Origin: Crossaster papposus
Lineage: Eukaryota > Echinodermata > Asteroidea > Velatida > Solasteridae
Direction: 5' to 3'
Assembly (NCBI GenBank): GCA_037893245.1
Contig: JBAIAA010000409.1
Location: 859,001-923,000, forward strand
DNA length: 64,000 nucleotides
A program made the translations under genes and the position numbers. Positions 55,267 through 64,000 of this stretch are shown piece after piece; the first letter of the stretch is position 1, and every line of letters starts with the position of its first letter. The notes beneath the pieces are model-generated. The model ran no database searches, was not told the origin of the DNA, and was given only the letters and a program-made list of their open reading frames with translations.

Positions 55267-56839
55267 GACCAACTTCAAAAAGGTGACCCCTAGATGACCT
55301 TTGACCTCGTACGCTCTAGCGAATGCAAACTGGTTCTTGCGGGGACCGAGCCGGACCCACCCACCGAGTTTGAACGCCGCACGACCCCGGGAAGGGGACG
55401 AAAAAGCGCGACCAACTTCAAAAAGGTGACCCCTAGATGACCTTTGACCTCGTACGCTCTAGCGAATGCAAACTGGTTCTTGCGGGGACCGAGCCGGACC
55501 CACCCACCGAGTTTGAACGCCGCACGACCCCGGGAAGGGGACGAAAAAGCGCGACCAACTTCAAAAAGGTGACCCCTAGATGACCTTTGACCTCGTACGC
55601 TCTAGCGAATGCAAACTGGTTCTTGCGGGGACCGAGCCGGACCCACCCACCGAGTTTGAACGCCGCACGACCCCGGGAAGGGGACGAAAAAGCGCGACCA
55701 ACTTCAAAAAGGTGACCCCTAGATGACCTTTGACCTCGTACGCTCTAGCGAATGCAAACTGGTTCTTGCGGGGACCGAGCCGGACCCACCCACCGAGTTT
55801 GAACGCCGCACGACCCCGGGAAGGGGACGAAAAAGCGCGACCAACTTCAAAAAGGTGACCCCTAGATGACCTTTGACCTCGTACGCTCTAGCGAATGCAA
55901 ACTGGTTCTTGCGGGGACCGAGCCGGACCCACCCACCGAGTTTGAACGCCGCACGACCCCGGGAAGGGGACGAAAAAGCGCGACCAACTTCAAAAAGGTG
56001 ACCCCTAGATGACCTTTGACCTCGTACGCTCTAGCGAATGCAAACTGGTTCTTGCGGGGACCGAGCCGGACCCACCCACCGAGTTTGAACGCCGCACGAC
56101 CCCGGGAAGGGGACGAAAAAGCGCGACCAACTTCAAAAAAGTGACCCCTAGATGACCTTTGACCTCGTACGCTCTAGCGAATGCAAACTGGTTCTTGCGG
56201 GGACCGAGCCGGACCCACCCACCGAGTTTGAACGCCGCACGACCCCGGGAAGGGGACGAAAAAGCGCGACCAACTTCAAAAAGGTGACCCCTAGATGACC
56301 TTTGACCTCGTACGCTCTAGCGAATGCAAACTGGTTCTTGCGGGGACCGAGCCGGACCCACCCACCGAGTTTGAACGCCGCACGACCCCGGGAAGGGGAC
56401 GAAAAAGCGCGACCAACTTCAAAAAGGTGACCCCTAGATGACCTTTGACCTCGTACGCTCTAGCGAATGCAAACTGGTTCTTGCGGGGACCGAGCCGGAC
56501 CCACCCACCGAGTTTGAACGCCGCACGACCCCGGGAAGGGGACGAAAAAGCGCGACCAACTTCAAAAAGGTGACCCCTAGATGACCTTTGACCTCGTACG
56601 CTCCAGCGAATGCAAACTGGTTCTTGCGGGGACCGAGCCGGACCCACCCACCGAGTTTGAACGCCGCACGACCCCGGGAAGGGGACGAAAAAGCGCGCAC
56701 AGACTTCAAAAAGGTGACCCCTAGATGACCTTTGACCTCGCACGCCCTAGCGAATGCAAACTGGTTCTTGCGGGGACCGAGCCGGACCCACCCACCGAGT
56801 TTGAACGCCGCACGACCCCGGGAAGGGGACGAAAAAGCG
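55267..56839 (+). repeat. Eleven tandem 143-bp units
   Basis: GACCAACTTCAAAAAGGTGA recurs every 143 bases from 55267 (55410, 55553 ... 56554), the eleventh unit starting with CACAGACTTCAAAAAGG. Units are almost identical, with differences concentrated in the last two. As 143 is not a multiple of three and the unit has few stops, long minus-strand frames (136 and 150 codons) cross several units in shifting phase; they are not genes. Confidence 0.97.
55284..55307 (-). promoter_or_regulatory. DR5 plus DR1 nuclear-receptor half-sites, repeated in each unit
   Basis: On the minus strand each 143-bp unit reads AGGTCA-A-AGGTCA (a perfect DR1), and its second half-site continues as AGGTCA-TCTAG-GGGTCA (a DR5). 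DR1 is bound by RXR homodimers, PPAR/RXR, HNF4 and COUP-TF-type receptors, and DR5 by RAR/RXR. The coordinates are for the first unit; the same three half-sites recur in all 11 units at 143-base steps. Binding is inferred from the motif only. Confidence 0.6.
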
Positions 56840-57212
56840 CGCACAGACAGACAGACACACAGACAGACAGAGAGTAGCGTATTATTATATAGATCAAAAA
56901 CACCCCCCCCCCCAAAAAAAAAATCTACCCATTAATGATAATTCAAGCAATTACCAATGGTGTATCATACCTTTAAAACAGGCCACGTATGTACATGTTT
57001 AGCCAAAGTGAACAATTTCGAAGGAGGATATAAATATAAATGTCACGATGCAGTCACGTTCCTGGAACTAACTACATTCTGGAAAAAGACTATACGGTTA
57101 TAATATTAGGTATTACTGTAGAGTCACGATTCGTTTGACGGATGCGTTTTGGGTAAAACCCTGTTGTCTCATGCAAGAGAAGTTGAATAATGATTCATCG
57201 AAAAACAACTGT

Positions 57213-57390
57213 CACACTGCAAAAACTGTGTTTAGCGAGTAAACACTTTTCTAAATACTTGCTATCAGTTTGTAAACACGTTGTTTAGCCAGTGAACATG
57301 GATGTTTAGGAATTAGACACACTGTACTTAGCTTCTAAACATGTTTACAAACTGAATGTTTACTCGCTAAACACAGTTTTTAGCGGGTAT
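57213..57390. mobile_element. Small palindromic MITE, GTTTAGCGAGTAAACA arms
   Basis: Left CACTGCAAAAACTGTGTTTA GCGAGTAAACA and right TGTTTACTCGCTAAACACAG, TTTTTAGCGGGT. Interior repeats of TTTAGC and GTAAACA. About 180 bp and non-coding. Confidence 0.8.
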
Positions 57391-57680
57391 ACTTTTGTAT
57401 GGTAGTGATAAATTCTGACTAGTGACTGGGGCATCGATGCCAATCAGGAAATAAGCTGCTAGGCCCGAATCAATGTTCTTGAACATGCGACGACAGGTGC
57501 TATATGCAAGAATCAACACTCGTTTTTTGTATTTTGACGTAATGTAAACAATTGTAAACCAACATTCGTTGTTGTAATTTGATGAAGAAAGTGTACGTTA
57601 TATAATCTCGTATGTTATGCTATAAGGAACATAGGGTCTTTGCCCCGATTAACCTATTGCAAGCCCAGCGCGAGAGAACT

Positions 57681-57922
57681 GGGCCCAATTTCATAGAGCT
57701 GCTAAGCAAAACAATTTGCTTAGCACAAAAAGTCTTGCTCATTAAAAACAGGTTACTAGCCAAAATTATACATGTTTTTCATGCTAAGCAAGAAAACAGC
57801 TGATTATCAATCCAGAACAATAAAGATCAGGTAAAAATTGGGTCTGTAACCTTGTTTTTGCCAAGGACAAATTGTCATGCTAAGCAAATTGTTGTGCTTA
57901 GCAGCTCTATGAAATTGGCCCC
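57681..57922. mobile_element. MITE family J, copy 3
   Basis: Ends GGGCCCAATTTCATAGAGCT and AGCTCTATGAAATTGGCCCC. Interior matches copy 2 closely (TTGCTTAGCACAAAAAGTCT, ATCAATCCAGAACAATAAAG). Confidence 0.92.
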
Positions 57923-58414
57923 TGAATGCATTGCATGCAAACCAGGAACTGTAAATTTGCCCCTACGTGTATAAATCTTAGAATGTATGTATGTGCTTGT
58001 TTCCTTTTGCGATCGAGGATCGAAACACAAAATAAAACAAAGGGAACAAAAGATCATCGAAGGACGGTTTCTTTGTCCTCGATCGCCAGGATAAGCGCTA
58101 AGCAATGGGGTTAGGTTTCAGTAAAGGAATAAAGGAAAACACAATAGGGGATCCTCGGTCGTAATGGCAATTCACGAACTATAGCGTTTGTTTAAGGTGT
58201 AAATGGGGGACACATGCCTGGCGACACGAAGGTGAATTGGGGGTTAGGGTTAGAATCGAGGACGTCCTCGATTGAGATTCGTGTACAAAACCAATGAGAG
58301 CCGTCGGAAAAAGTTAGATTACAAACCAAGGAAATTATCGAGAGGAACAAAAGAAACTCCTCGATTTACACCATGACGTTTACACATACCATTTACACCA
58401 TGACATGTACTTAC
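57923..58414. other. Unassigned sequence
   Basis: No repeat family recognised. TCGAGGA/TCCTCGA words recur (GAATCGAGGACGTCCTCGATT palindrome at about 58253). If the minus-strand exon at 58415-58754 is real, this would be intron. Confidence 0.35.
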
Positions 58415-58754
58415 TTTTATATGCACTTGTCACTGTGTAGTCAAGGCTCTCACACCGACCTTCCGATAGTGATGAGTGCAGACGATCGTGTCTTATAATC
58501 GGTGTGCACCGCCGCTCACAGGTGCTATCAGACCGGGACGCCACGCGAACCGCACGACCCTGCACTAGCTTTAGCACACGGGATACAATCTGCTTGCACG
58601 GTGTACTAGTACTACTACTTTTCACCTTTTCAGTACTTTGAGATACGATTCCCGGATCATCAGTAGATGCCGCAGTACTGGTCCCTCTACTACGGGGGTA
58701 GTGTGATTTCTGTGAAGCGGGGAGGGACGGTGTTCTTTGAATTACTGGTTTCAT
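58415..58754 (-). CDS. Candidate coding exon of an unidentified host gene
   Basis: An ATG at 58754 (minus) opens a 113-codon stretch ending at a strong splice-donor sequence GTAAGT (complement of 58409-58414), before the frame's own stop at 58380. The predicted protein is basic and rich in Ser, Thr and Arg (for example STSTPCKQIVSRVLKLVQG and CERRCTPIIRHDRL), with no signal peptide, membrane segment or recognised domain. Unlike most frames in this window it does not lie in a recognised repeat and uses a varied set of codons. Against it: no homologue is known to me, no second exon was found, and a 124-codon frame can arise by chance. A non-coding stretch is a real alternative. Confidence 0.3.
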
Positions 58755-59322
58755 GGTGCTGGTGCATCCAAAATCCTGTCCGTGTTTACCTTGTGCTGCA
58801 AGAACCTCGATTGCAACCGTCTATTGTATAATAGCCTATAGTACATGCCTTGGGATGTCATCAGCCTATTTTTGTTATTACGAGCGATACCACCGAAAGT
58901 TACCACTGACAGTTATTCCACACTATTCTCTGGTTTCGTTCAGGTGTTTCTCGGCCGACTTCACAAGTGACATTTGGTGACCATTTCACCCCAAACTATG
59001 TACCCCACGGGCTGGGGTCTAAGAACAAAAACGTACGTCGCATGAGGTCGTGGCGTCACCCTGCAGGGCTGCTCCACGCTATAATAATAATATAAACTGA
59101 TTAGTTGTCACGGTTTCTTCTATATAACGTTGTGTGTTTGACACATGATCACGAACATTTCCCTCGAATAGCAGCAACGGACAAATGCACGCCGACCAGC
59201 AAGTAGCATAGACCCAGCAAAACTGTTGATATTTGATGGTATAGTGTCGTGTAGATCACAAATAATAACTGTCAGATTTAGAGTATTATGGGATACGTCG
59301 TAATTAATTACAGGATTATTAA
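58755..59322. other. Unassigned sequence
   Basis: No repeat family recognised. If the exon 58415-58754 is real, this would hold its upstream region; no clear core promoter was identified. Confidence 0.3.
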
Positions 59323-59715
59323 AGGGATCGTATACGTTTGGTAATTACTCTCAAAATTAATGGCAATAAAAACTTACTTGGTAAGAAGTACAGCAGCTTT
59401 GGATAGTATAGGCCTAATGCATTTTTAGAAACTTTTCACTTCGAAGTACTGAGGTTATTGAAAAAGATATCACCTTTTATCCCAACAAAATTGAATCTGG
59501 GAAGCGTTACTGCAGTGACGTTTCTCAGAGTGTGTATTCCAATGCAGATTATTTTTCCTGCGTGGACAAAACCGCTCCAGAATTTCGGCAATATCTAAAA
59601 ATCGCTACCACCTTTTGAAATGAATTTTGTACAGGTTAGTTTTATGGTATATATCTATAACTATATAGGATTGAAACAAACAGTGGGTTCCAATTACCAA
59701 ACGTATACGATCCCT
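59323..59715. mobile_element. TTAA-family K element, copy 3
   Basis: 393 bp, ends AGGGATCGTATACGTTTGGT and ACCAAACGTATACGATCCCT, flanked by TTAA (59319-59322, 59716-59719). Same order of internal words as the copies at 39559 and 53232; it is in the same orientation as 53232. Confidence 0.95.
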
Positions 59716-60899
59716 TTAAAGCCTAGATCGTTATGCGCTGCAAGATAGGTAGGAACGTCAGTATTTTCCATTTTACACGTATATAACTCAGTGATGCTAT
59801 TTCGCCTTGACTCATGTCAATGCCTTACGCGCAAAGCAACTTCCTGTTTACTCTTACAAAATCCGGTAACTTTGTGGTATTCATCGACTACAATACTTTC
59901 AATAATGCTGCATTCCTTCTGTGTTTTATGGCACGATATATTGTTTGTATTTAGTTTCTTCGGGTTCGGGCGTTTTGCGAGCCCAAGGCTGAAGGCATAC
60001 GAAACCCATGAGCCATGTCGTTCTGTTGTAAGCCCGCTATTTAGTGCGCAAATTAAATATTTGTACACGATTCTATACCATGGCATTTAACAAAAACACT
60101 TGCCCGCACCCACAGCATAAAATGCGCCTGGCTGAAACACACGAGGCCAGCAGTGGCTTAGAAAACCTTTCTTGTTTGGTATAATACAAAAAGTCAATTT
60201 GTGATAAACATAATGACAATTCTTGTTCATGTACATGTAGATATCATGGACTATGGGCCAGCGGATTTTTGTAATCCACTTTTCAAAATCGAATTTTATA
60301 TTTAAAAAACAAATGTATTGATTGATTGATTGATTTGTTTTTATTACTTTTTTAAAAACATATTTATTAATTTATTTATTATTATATATTTTGTTATTTT
60401 AGTTTTTCTTTTCTTTTTTCTACTTTCAATCACTTATCCTGATAATTGGAATTGGTTTCGCGAGAAAACTAAGCCCGAGCAAAAAAAACCATACCACCGC
60501 CCATACTGGGCGCTGCATGGGTAGGTCTGATGCACTTTGAGCTCTGATTGGATAGATTTTGTGTGACCTGTGAACTGGAGGTCATCAGTTCCGCGGCTCA
60601 GCTGCGCTGCATACAATTTGAAAGGTCATGGTACGCTTCCCAGAATACCGTGCATTTTCTGCACAGAATTAGTTGAATTAAATTAAATTAAAAATGGTTT
60701 TAAAAAAAATCGCAGCCTCCAGGCTGAATTGCATGATTTGTACAAAAATATTAAAGCAACAGTTAACATTAACATTCACATCAATAGAGATACACACACA
60801 AATGAACTATAGCACCAACATGTTAAAACAGGACTGAATTATTAAAATAAAGTGAAAGTGCAGATAAAAACTGAATACGCTCTATAAATAAATACGCTG
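59716..60899. other. Unassigned sequence, AT-rich patch
   Basis: No gene recognised. 60300-60420 is strongly T-rich with GATTGATTGATTGAT. Overlapping 89- and 99-codon frames on opposite strands at 59791-60090 lack motifs. Confidence 0.35.
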
Positions 60900-61930
60900 T
60901 ATAGGCCGCCTATACACTGCTCCTTTGGTAGACCTCCGGACCAGACATCGACAGCATAGTCCACGACCGGCCTGGTGAATGTCGTGTAGATAGTGACAAG
61001 GTCACTCGATGGAAGTGTATAATGTTTTAAACGCCGTAAGACGGCTGTTGGCGCGTTTAATCATGGACGCGATATGCGTATTCCATTTTATATTTTTTTG
61101 TTAACGGACGCACGAAGGGGCTTCATCGGGAGGCGTTTTATGTTGGGGGGTAAATAACTGTGTAGGGGGAGGGGGACACAACTCATTTTATCACGGTCTG
61201 AACAGATGGATAGAAGTTCCCTGGATACACAAACGATTTAAACAATCTGGCAATTTACACATTTGTTTTGAAGGACAACCATGTAAACATTGAAATCAGT
61301 ATTGCCCTGCAATACAAGCACATTTCGATTTATCTGCACAACTCAATGGCTTTTGGGAAAAACCATTATTTTGAAGGGTTAGTCTGCCCCCTGGATTACC
61401 TCTTGGGTTAGAAATGTTTTTCCAGTATAATGAGCAGGGTCTAGTGATAGATGGAAAAAAATCAGCTCCATTGACTGAATATTGTTTTTTTAATTAACCA
61501 AAATAGTTTTTTGGTCCACCTGGTGGAGGCTCTTCGCTTCCCGCAGGGTATTAAAGATCCCAAGCAACTTAACAGTGTTAGATTGTTGAATGACGGTATC
61601 GTTTAATTCTAGAATACATGGACCAAGATAATTTTTCACAAATGTCCATTGTAGCGCACTTGTTGAAATTAAGACGCATGTTGTTCCCAATAGACCATTC
61701 CGCGAGTGACCCAAGGGCATCAGGAAACGTTGAACGAGCTGACGCAGGGCAAGTTTCCACCACTGTCAAGACGTCCACGTATAGTTGAAGATCGTCTAAT
61801 TCTAGAATACATGAACCAAGAAAAATTTTCACAAATGTCCATGAAAAAAGACTATTTGGTCCACGTGGTCGAATGCTTTAGAAAGGTCAGTATGGAGGAT
61901 CGTCAAGGAGGTACCACGTTTGTCTGCTAA
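60900..61930 (-). pseudogene. Broken reverse transcriptase of a non-LTR retrotransposon
   Basis: Pieces of an RT appear in order on the minus strand. RT block A is at 61930-61860 (TSLTILHTDLSKAFDHVD, holding the catalytic Asp). Then comes a YVDD-type region at about 61800-61690, where the box reads Tyr-Val-Asp-Val (second Asp lost), followed by WSIGNNMRLNFNKCATM. A VKLLGI block follows at about 61590. The segment 61130-61490 is unrelated and probably inserted. The thumb piece lies at 61096-60900 (WNTHIASMIKRANSRLTAF, then after a frameshift LVTIYTTFTRPVVDYAVDVW). Multiple frame changes, a duplicated CTAGAATACATG segment (61610/61802), a lost palm segment between blocks A and C, and a lost catalytic residue show that it is dead. 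It belongs to a different lineage from the ORFs at 31 kb and 62 kb. Confidence 0.75.
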
Positions 61931-62231
61931 GCTAATTTAGTTATCTTAAAGCTCATACATTTGTCTTCATGTTACTTGATGTCGCGCCGTAAGGTTGCAC
62001 TCAACACATTCGCTTCTTAAATCACTTATTTTCTCGTTATATTCGAGTGATTTTATTTCAATGGACTGATCAGCGGTTTACTAGACCAACCAGGATCTAC
62101 TGGACTAAGTTGGTTGTGTTTCAAACAGACAGCGAGTAACTTTATTCCCGTTTTTCGGAATTCGACTTTTCGTTTTTACACTACATTTGCTATTCCCTGT
62201 GTGGAAATCCGTCCGTCCATTGCACATACAG
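61931..62231 (+). other. Probable 5' leader of the retrotransposon at 62232
   Basis: No repeat limits are visible, but the endonuclease-RT ORF starts at 62232, so its untranslated leader and possible internal promoter must lie in or before this stretch. No first ORF (ORF1) was recognised here. Confidence 0.4.
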
Positions 62232-64000
62232 ATGGCTGGTTCCAGACTATGTACCATCCTATTGTGGCTACTACTTCTATTGTTGAGTGCCGACATTGTC
62301 CTGAAGTACAATGCAAGTGATCTAAATGACTTTAATAAGGACAACACCAGACTGCCACCTACCACTTATCACCGACTCAGAGAGCTTGGTATTTGTGCTG
62401 TCAAGCCAACACGGAGGGGCCACAGGTCTTGGGCTAAACAACAAAAGAAACCTATCTTAGTCTTGGCTCTCCGTCATGAATCCAGAAAAACAACTAACTG
62501 TGGACAAACCTGTGCAAATCCAGGAAACTTGATTGCCATATCCCAGCACCAAACTAAAACCACTTCATGGAGTAACTTTGCACTCTGGAACTCTCGTTCA
62601 CTAAAACGCAAGACGGCTTCAATCACTGACATCATTATTTCTCAAGGTATTGACATCTGTGCAATTACTGAAACCTGGCTATGTGAAGATCATCGTGACA
62701 ACCGTGCCCTTGCTGATCTCAATAATACATTACCTGACTTTCAGATCTTTCAAAGACCTCGATTAAACAGAGATGGTGGGGGTGTGCTTGTCTGCCTAAA
62801 AAAGAGTTTTCATGTGTCTCAAAACGAAACTAAAACATTTGACTCGTTTGAGTACATGGACTTGTCTATTACTGCCAGTTCAAACGCACCTCTCCGACTG
62901 TTTGTGATATATAGACCGCAGAGATTATTGTATAAGACCCCAACAGCTACAAGATTTATGCAGGAATTTTCCATCTTGCTGGAACTCATAATTTCCGATG
63001 CCAGCCATGTCTTGATTGCGGGTGATTTCAACTTCCATGTGGACAACACGTCTGATAGAGATGCATCAATTTTTAACGATCTGCTTGATTCTGTTGGATT
63101 GAAGCAACATGTATCCACTCCAACACACCGTGATGGCCACACTTTGGATCTCCTACTGTCAAGGTCTTCAGATGATTTTATTTCCCAAGTATCAACATCT
63201 CATCATCTACCCTCTGATCACGCGGCTGTGACCTGCCAGGTAAATATTGGTCGTCCTGGTGCAGTGAAAGTTAATGTCGCGATGCGTAACTTCCGTGACA
63301 TCGATATCAACAATTTTCGAAATGATATTCTAATCTCTCCGATTTACACCCATTCGTCTTCCGATCTGGACTCCTTCGTCGCTCAGTATGATCTCACCCT
63401 CAGAAATCTGCTTGACTTGCATGTGCCTCTGATAAAGCGTACTGTAAGAGCTCGCCCAAATGCACCTTGGTTCGGCCCTGCTATCCAGTCTGCCAAACAA
63501 GAGTTACGTCGTCACGAGCGGCGTTGGAAATCATCCAAACTAGAATTTCACAAGCAAATTCTTAGAGATCAGTCAAATTGCTACAATCAGCTGGTTGTAA
63601 CAACCAAAACAGCCTTCCACAAAGAAGAACTTGAACATTGTAATTCAAAGCGTCTTTTTCAAGTAGTGGGTAGGATGAGCATGCCTGCATCACCCAAATC
63701 ACTCCCATCGAGTTCGTCGTCTGATGAGCCGTTAGCCTATCGTTTCGCTAACTTGTTCACCTCAAAAGTCACCACCTTGAGAAATGACCTCGACAACTCA
63801 GCTCCATCTCCCTCTAGCCTGGTGCAGGATGAGCAATGCAATACTGCAACTCTTGGTTGTTTTGAAGTTCTTTCGCTCGACGAAGTCAAGAAATTGATAA
63901 TGGGCCCCAAGTCTAAGTCTTGCAGGCTTGATCCAATCCCAACCTGGTTGTTGAAAAGTTGCTTGGATGAACTTGCACCAACCATCACTGACATCATCAA
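62232..64000 (+). CDS. Endonuclease-reverse transcriptase of a CR1/L2-like retrotransposon (partial, runs off window)
   Basis: The ATG at 62232 opens 589 uninterrupted codons to the window end. Residues 1-20 are a hydrophobic leucine stretch (MAGSRLCTILLWLLLLLLSA) followed by Asp-Ile-Val-Leu. This resembles the 2A/signal-type N-termini known from CR1-clade elements of sea urchin and amphioxus, but the terminal Asn-Pro-Gly/Pro of 2A peptides is absent. From about residue 130 an APE-type endonuclease follows: LWNSRSLKRK, ITETWL, RDGGGVLV, VIYRPQ, IAGDFNFHVD, THRDGHTLDLLL, and the catalytic SDHAAV. The endonuclease nicks the chromosomal target, and the RT copies the element RNA there. After a linker (APWFGPAIQSAKQELRRHER) the RT begins with SLDEVKKLIMGPKSKSC, RLDPIPTWLLKSCLDEL; the palm with its catalytic aspartates lies beyond 64000. 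The stretch seen has no frameshift or stop, so the copy may be young or active. An older minus-strand RT relic lies just upstream. Confidence 0.9.
   Translation, partial: MAGSRLCTILLWLLLLLLSADIVLKYNASDLNDFNKDNTRLPPTTYHRLRELGICAVKPTRRGHRSWAKQQKKPILVLALRHESRKTTNCGQTCANPGNLIAISQHQTKTTSWSNFALWNSRSLKRKTASITDIIISQGIDICAITETWLCEDHRDNRALADLNNTLPDFQIFQRPRLNRDGGGVLVCLKKSFHVSQNETKTFDSFEYMDLSITASSNAPLRLFVIYRPQRLLYKTPTATRFMQEFSILLELIISDASHVLIAGDFNFHVDNTSDRDASIFNDLLDSVGLKQHVSTPTHRDGHTLDLLLSRSSDDFISQVSTSHHLPSDHAAVTCQVNIGRPGAVKVNVAMRNFRDIDINNFRNDILISPIYTHSSSDLDSFVAQYDLTLRNLLDLHVPLIKRTVRARPNAPWFGPAIQSAKQELRRHERRWKSSKLEFHKQILRDQSNCYNQLVVTTKTAFHKEELEHCNSKRLFQVVGRMSMPASPKSLPSSSSSDEPLAYRFANLFTSKVTTLRNDLDNSAPSPSSLVQDEQCNTATLGCFEVLSLDEVKKLIMGPKSKSCRLDPIPTWLLKSCLDELAPTITDII

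Larger units (their letters stand above)
55167..56894 (+). mobile_element. GC-rich insertion with CAGACAGACA tail, inside F5
   Basis: The insertion begins CTAGGCGGTCACCCGGGGTT, has about 100 unique bases, then 11 tandem 143-bp units, then GCGCACAGACAGACAGACAC, a short CAGACAGA tract and TATTATTATATAGAT. A unique head, body and simple-repeat tail suggest a SINE-like or other retroposed element whose body expanded in tandem; no RT or tRNA promoter was recognised in it. Confidence 0.6.
54856..56972. mobile_element. TTAA-family F element, copy F5, split
   Basis: Starts AGGTAGTATATATTATTTGC after TTAA (54852-54855) and ends AATGGTGTATCATACCT before TTAA (56973-56976). The left part runs to CAGTTAAACAATATTTACTA (55166) and the right part resumes near TCTACCCATTAATGATAATT (56925). 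A GC-rich insertion with a tandem array separates them. Confidence 0.9.

Noticed and set aside
56291-56844. 136- and 150-codon minus-strand frames
   Set aside because: They cross 143-bp tandem units in changing phase, so the same DNA is read in different frames in successive units. A conserved protein is not possible that way.

Overview
This window is eukaryotic and almost entirely transposon-derived. No complete host gene could be recognised. The repeat types point to a marine invertebrate: dense palindromic non-autonomous DNA transposons (MITEs), jockey-superfamily non-LTR retrotransposons with an endonuclease-RT ORF, tRNA-derived short repeats, and arrays of the YY1-like ATGGCCGCCAT motif. 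An echinoderm or another ambulacrarian seems most likely to me, but that is inference from general familiarity and was not tested. The coding material seen is transposon-derived, apart from one candidate host exon (minus strand, 58415-58754).

Layout. 0.4-1.9 kb: three palindromic MITEs or repeats, one hAT-like with a perfect 8-bp target duplication. 1.9-8.0 kb: a 6.1 kb unit bounded by a 16-bp inverted repeat and a 5-bp direct repeat, whose interior is an 18-monomer array of tRNA-like units with 630-bp and 1890-bp higher-order periods. 8.3-11.2 kb: MITEs (one nested inside another) and a tRNA-derived SINE. 12.2-12.7 kb: array of the palindrome TAGAGATATCTCTA. 13.6-20.3 kb: mixed MITEs, an AP-1-like motif cluster, two inverted copies of a YY1-motif repeat, and a hairpin element. 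20.4-25.6 kb: composite repeat with a 12-bp minisatellite (CTGCCTCTCTNA) and a 685-bp tandem triplication. 26.2 kb: five perfect CRE octamers. 27.3 kb: an 8-bp microsatellite. 28.3-31.1 kb: foldback elements. 31.3-33.1 kb: 5'-truncated non-LTR retrotransposon with an intact RT reading frame. 33.4-37.3 kb: nested TA-target and TTAA-target elements. 37.4-54.7 kb: more nested MITEs, long perfect hairpins, and a fragment coding for a Harbinger-type Myb/SANT domain. 54.9-57.0 kb: a TTAA element split by an insertion carrying 11 tandem 143-bp units, each with a DR1 plus DR5 nuclear-receptor half-site arrangement. 57-60 kb: small MITEs and the candidate exon. 60.9-64.0 kb: a broken RT relic (minus) followed by the first 589 codons of an apparently intact endonuclease-RT ORF running off the window end.

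The genes do not form a pathway. What links the region is insertion history. At least seven cases of one element inside another can be read directly, several with exact target duplications (TTA, TA, TTAA), and two with an uninterrupted paralogous target elsewhere in the window. The most interesting signals are the tRNA-like array inside a transposon-like boundary, the nuclear-receptor-site array, the five-CRE cluster, the Myb/SANT fragment inside one member of a MITE family, and a degenerate 2A/signal-like N-terminus on the intact retrotransposon ORF.

Coordinates of transposon termini were counted by hand from the numbered sequence. Where a terminal repeat and target duplication agree they should be accurate to within a base or two; other boundaries are approximate.
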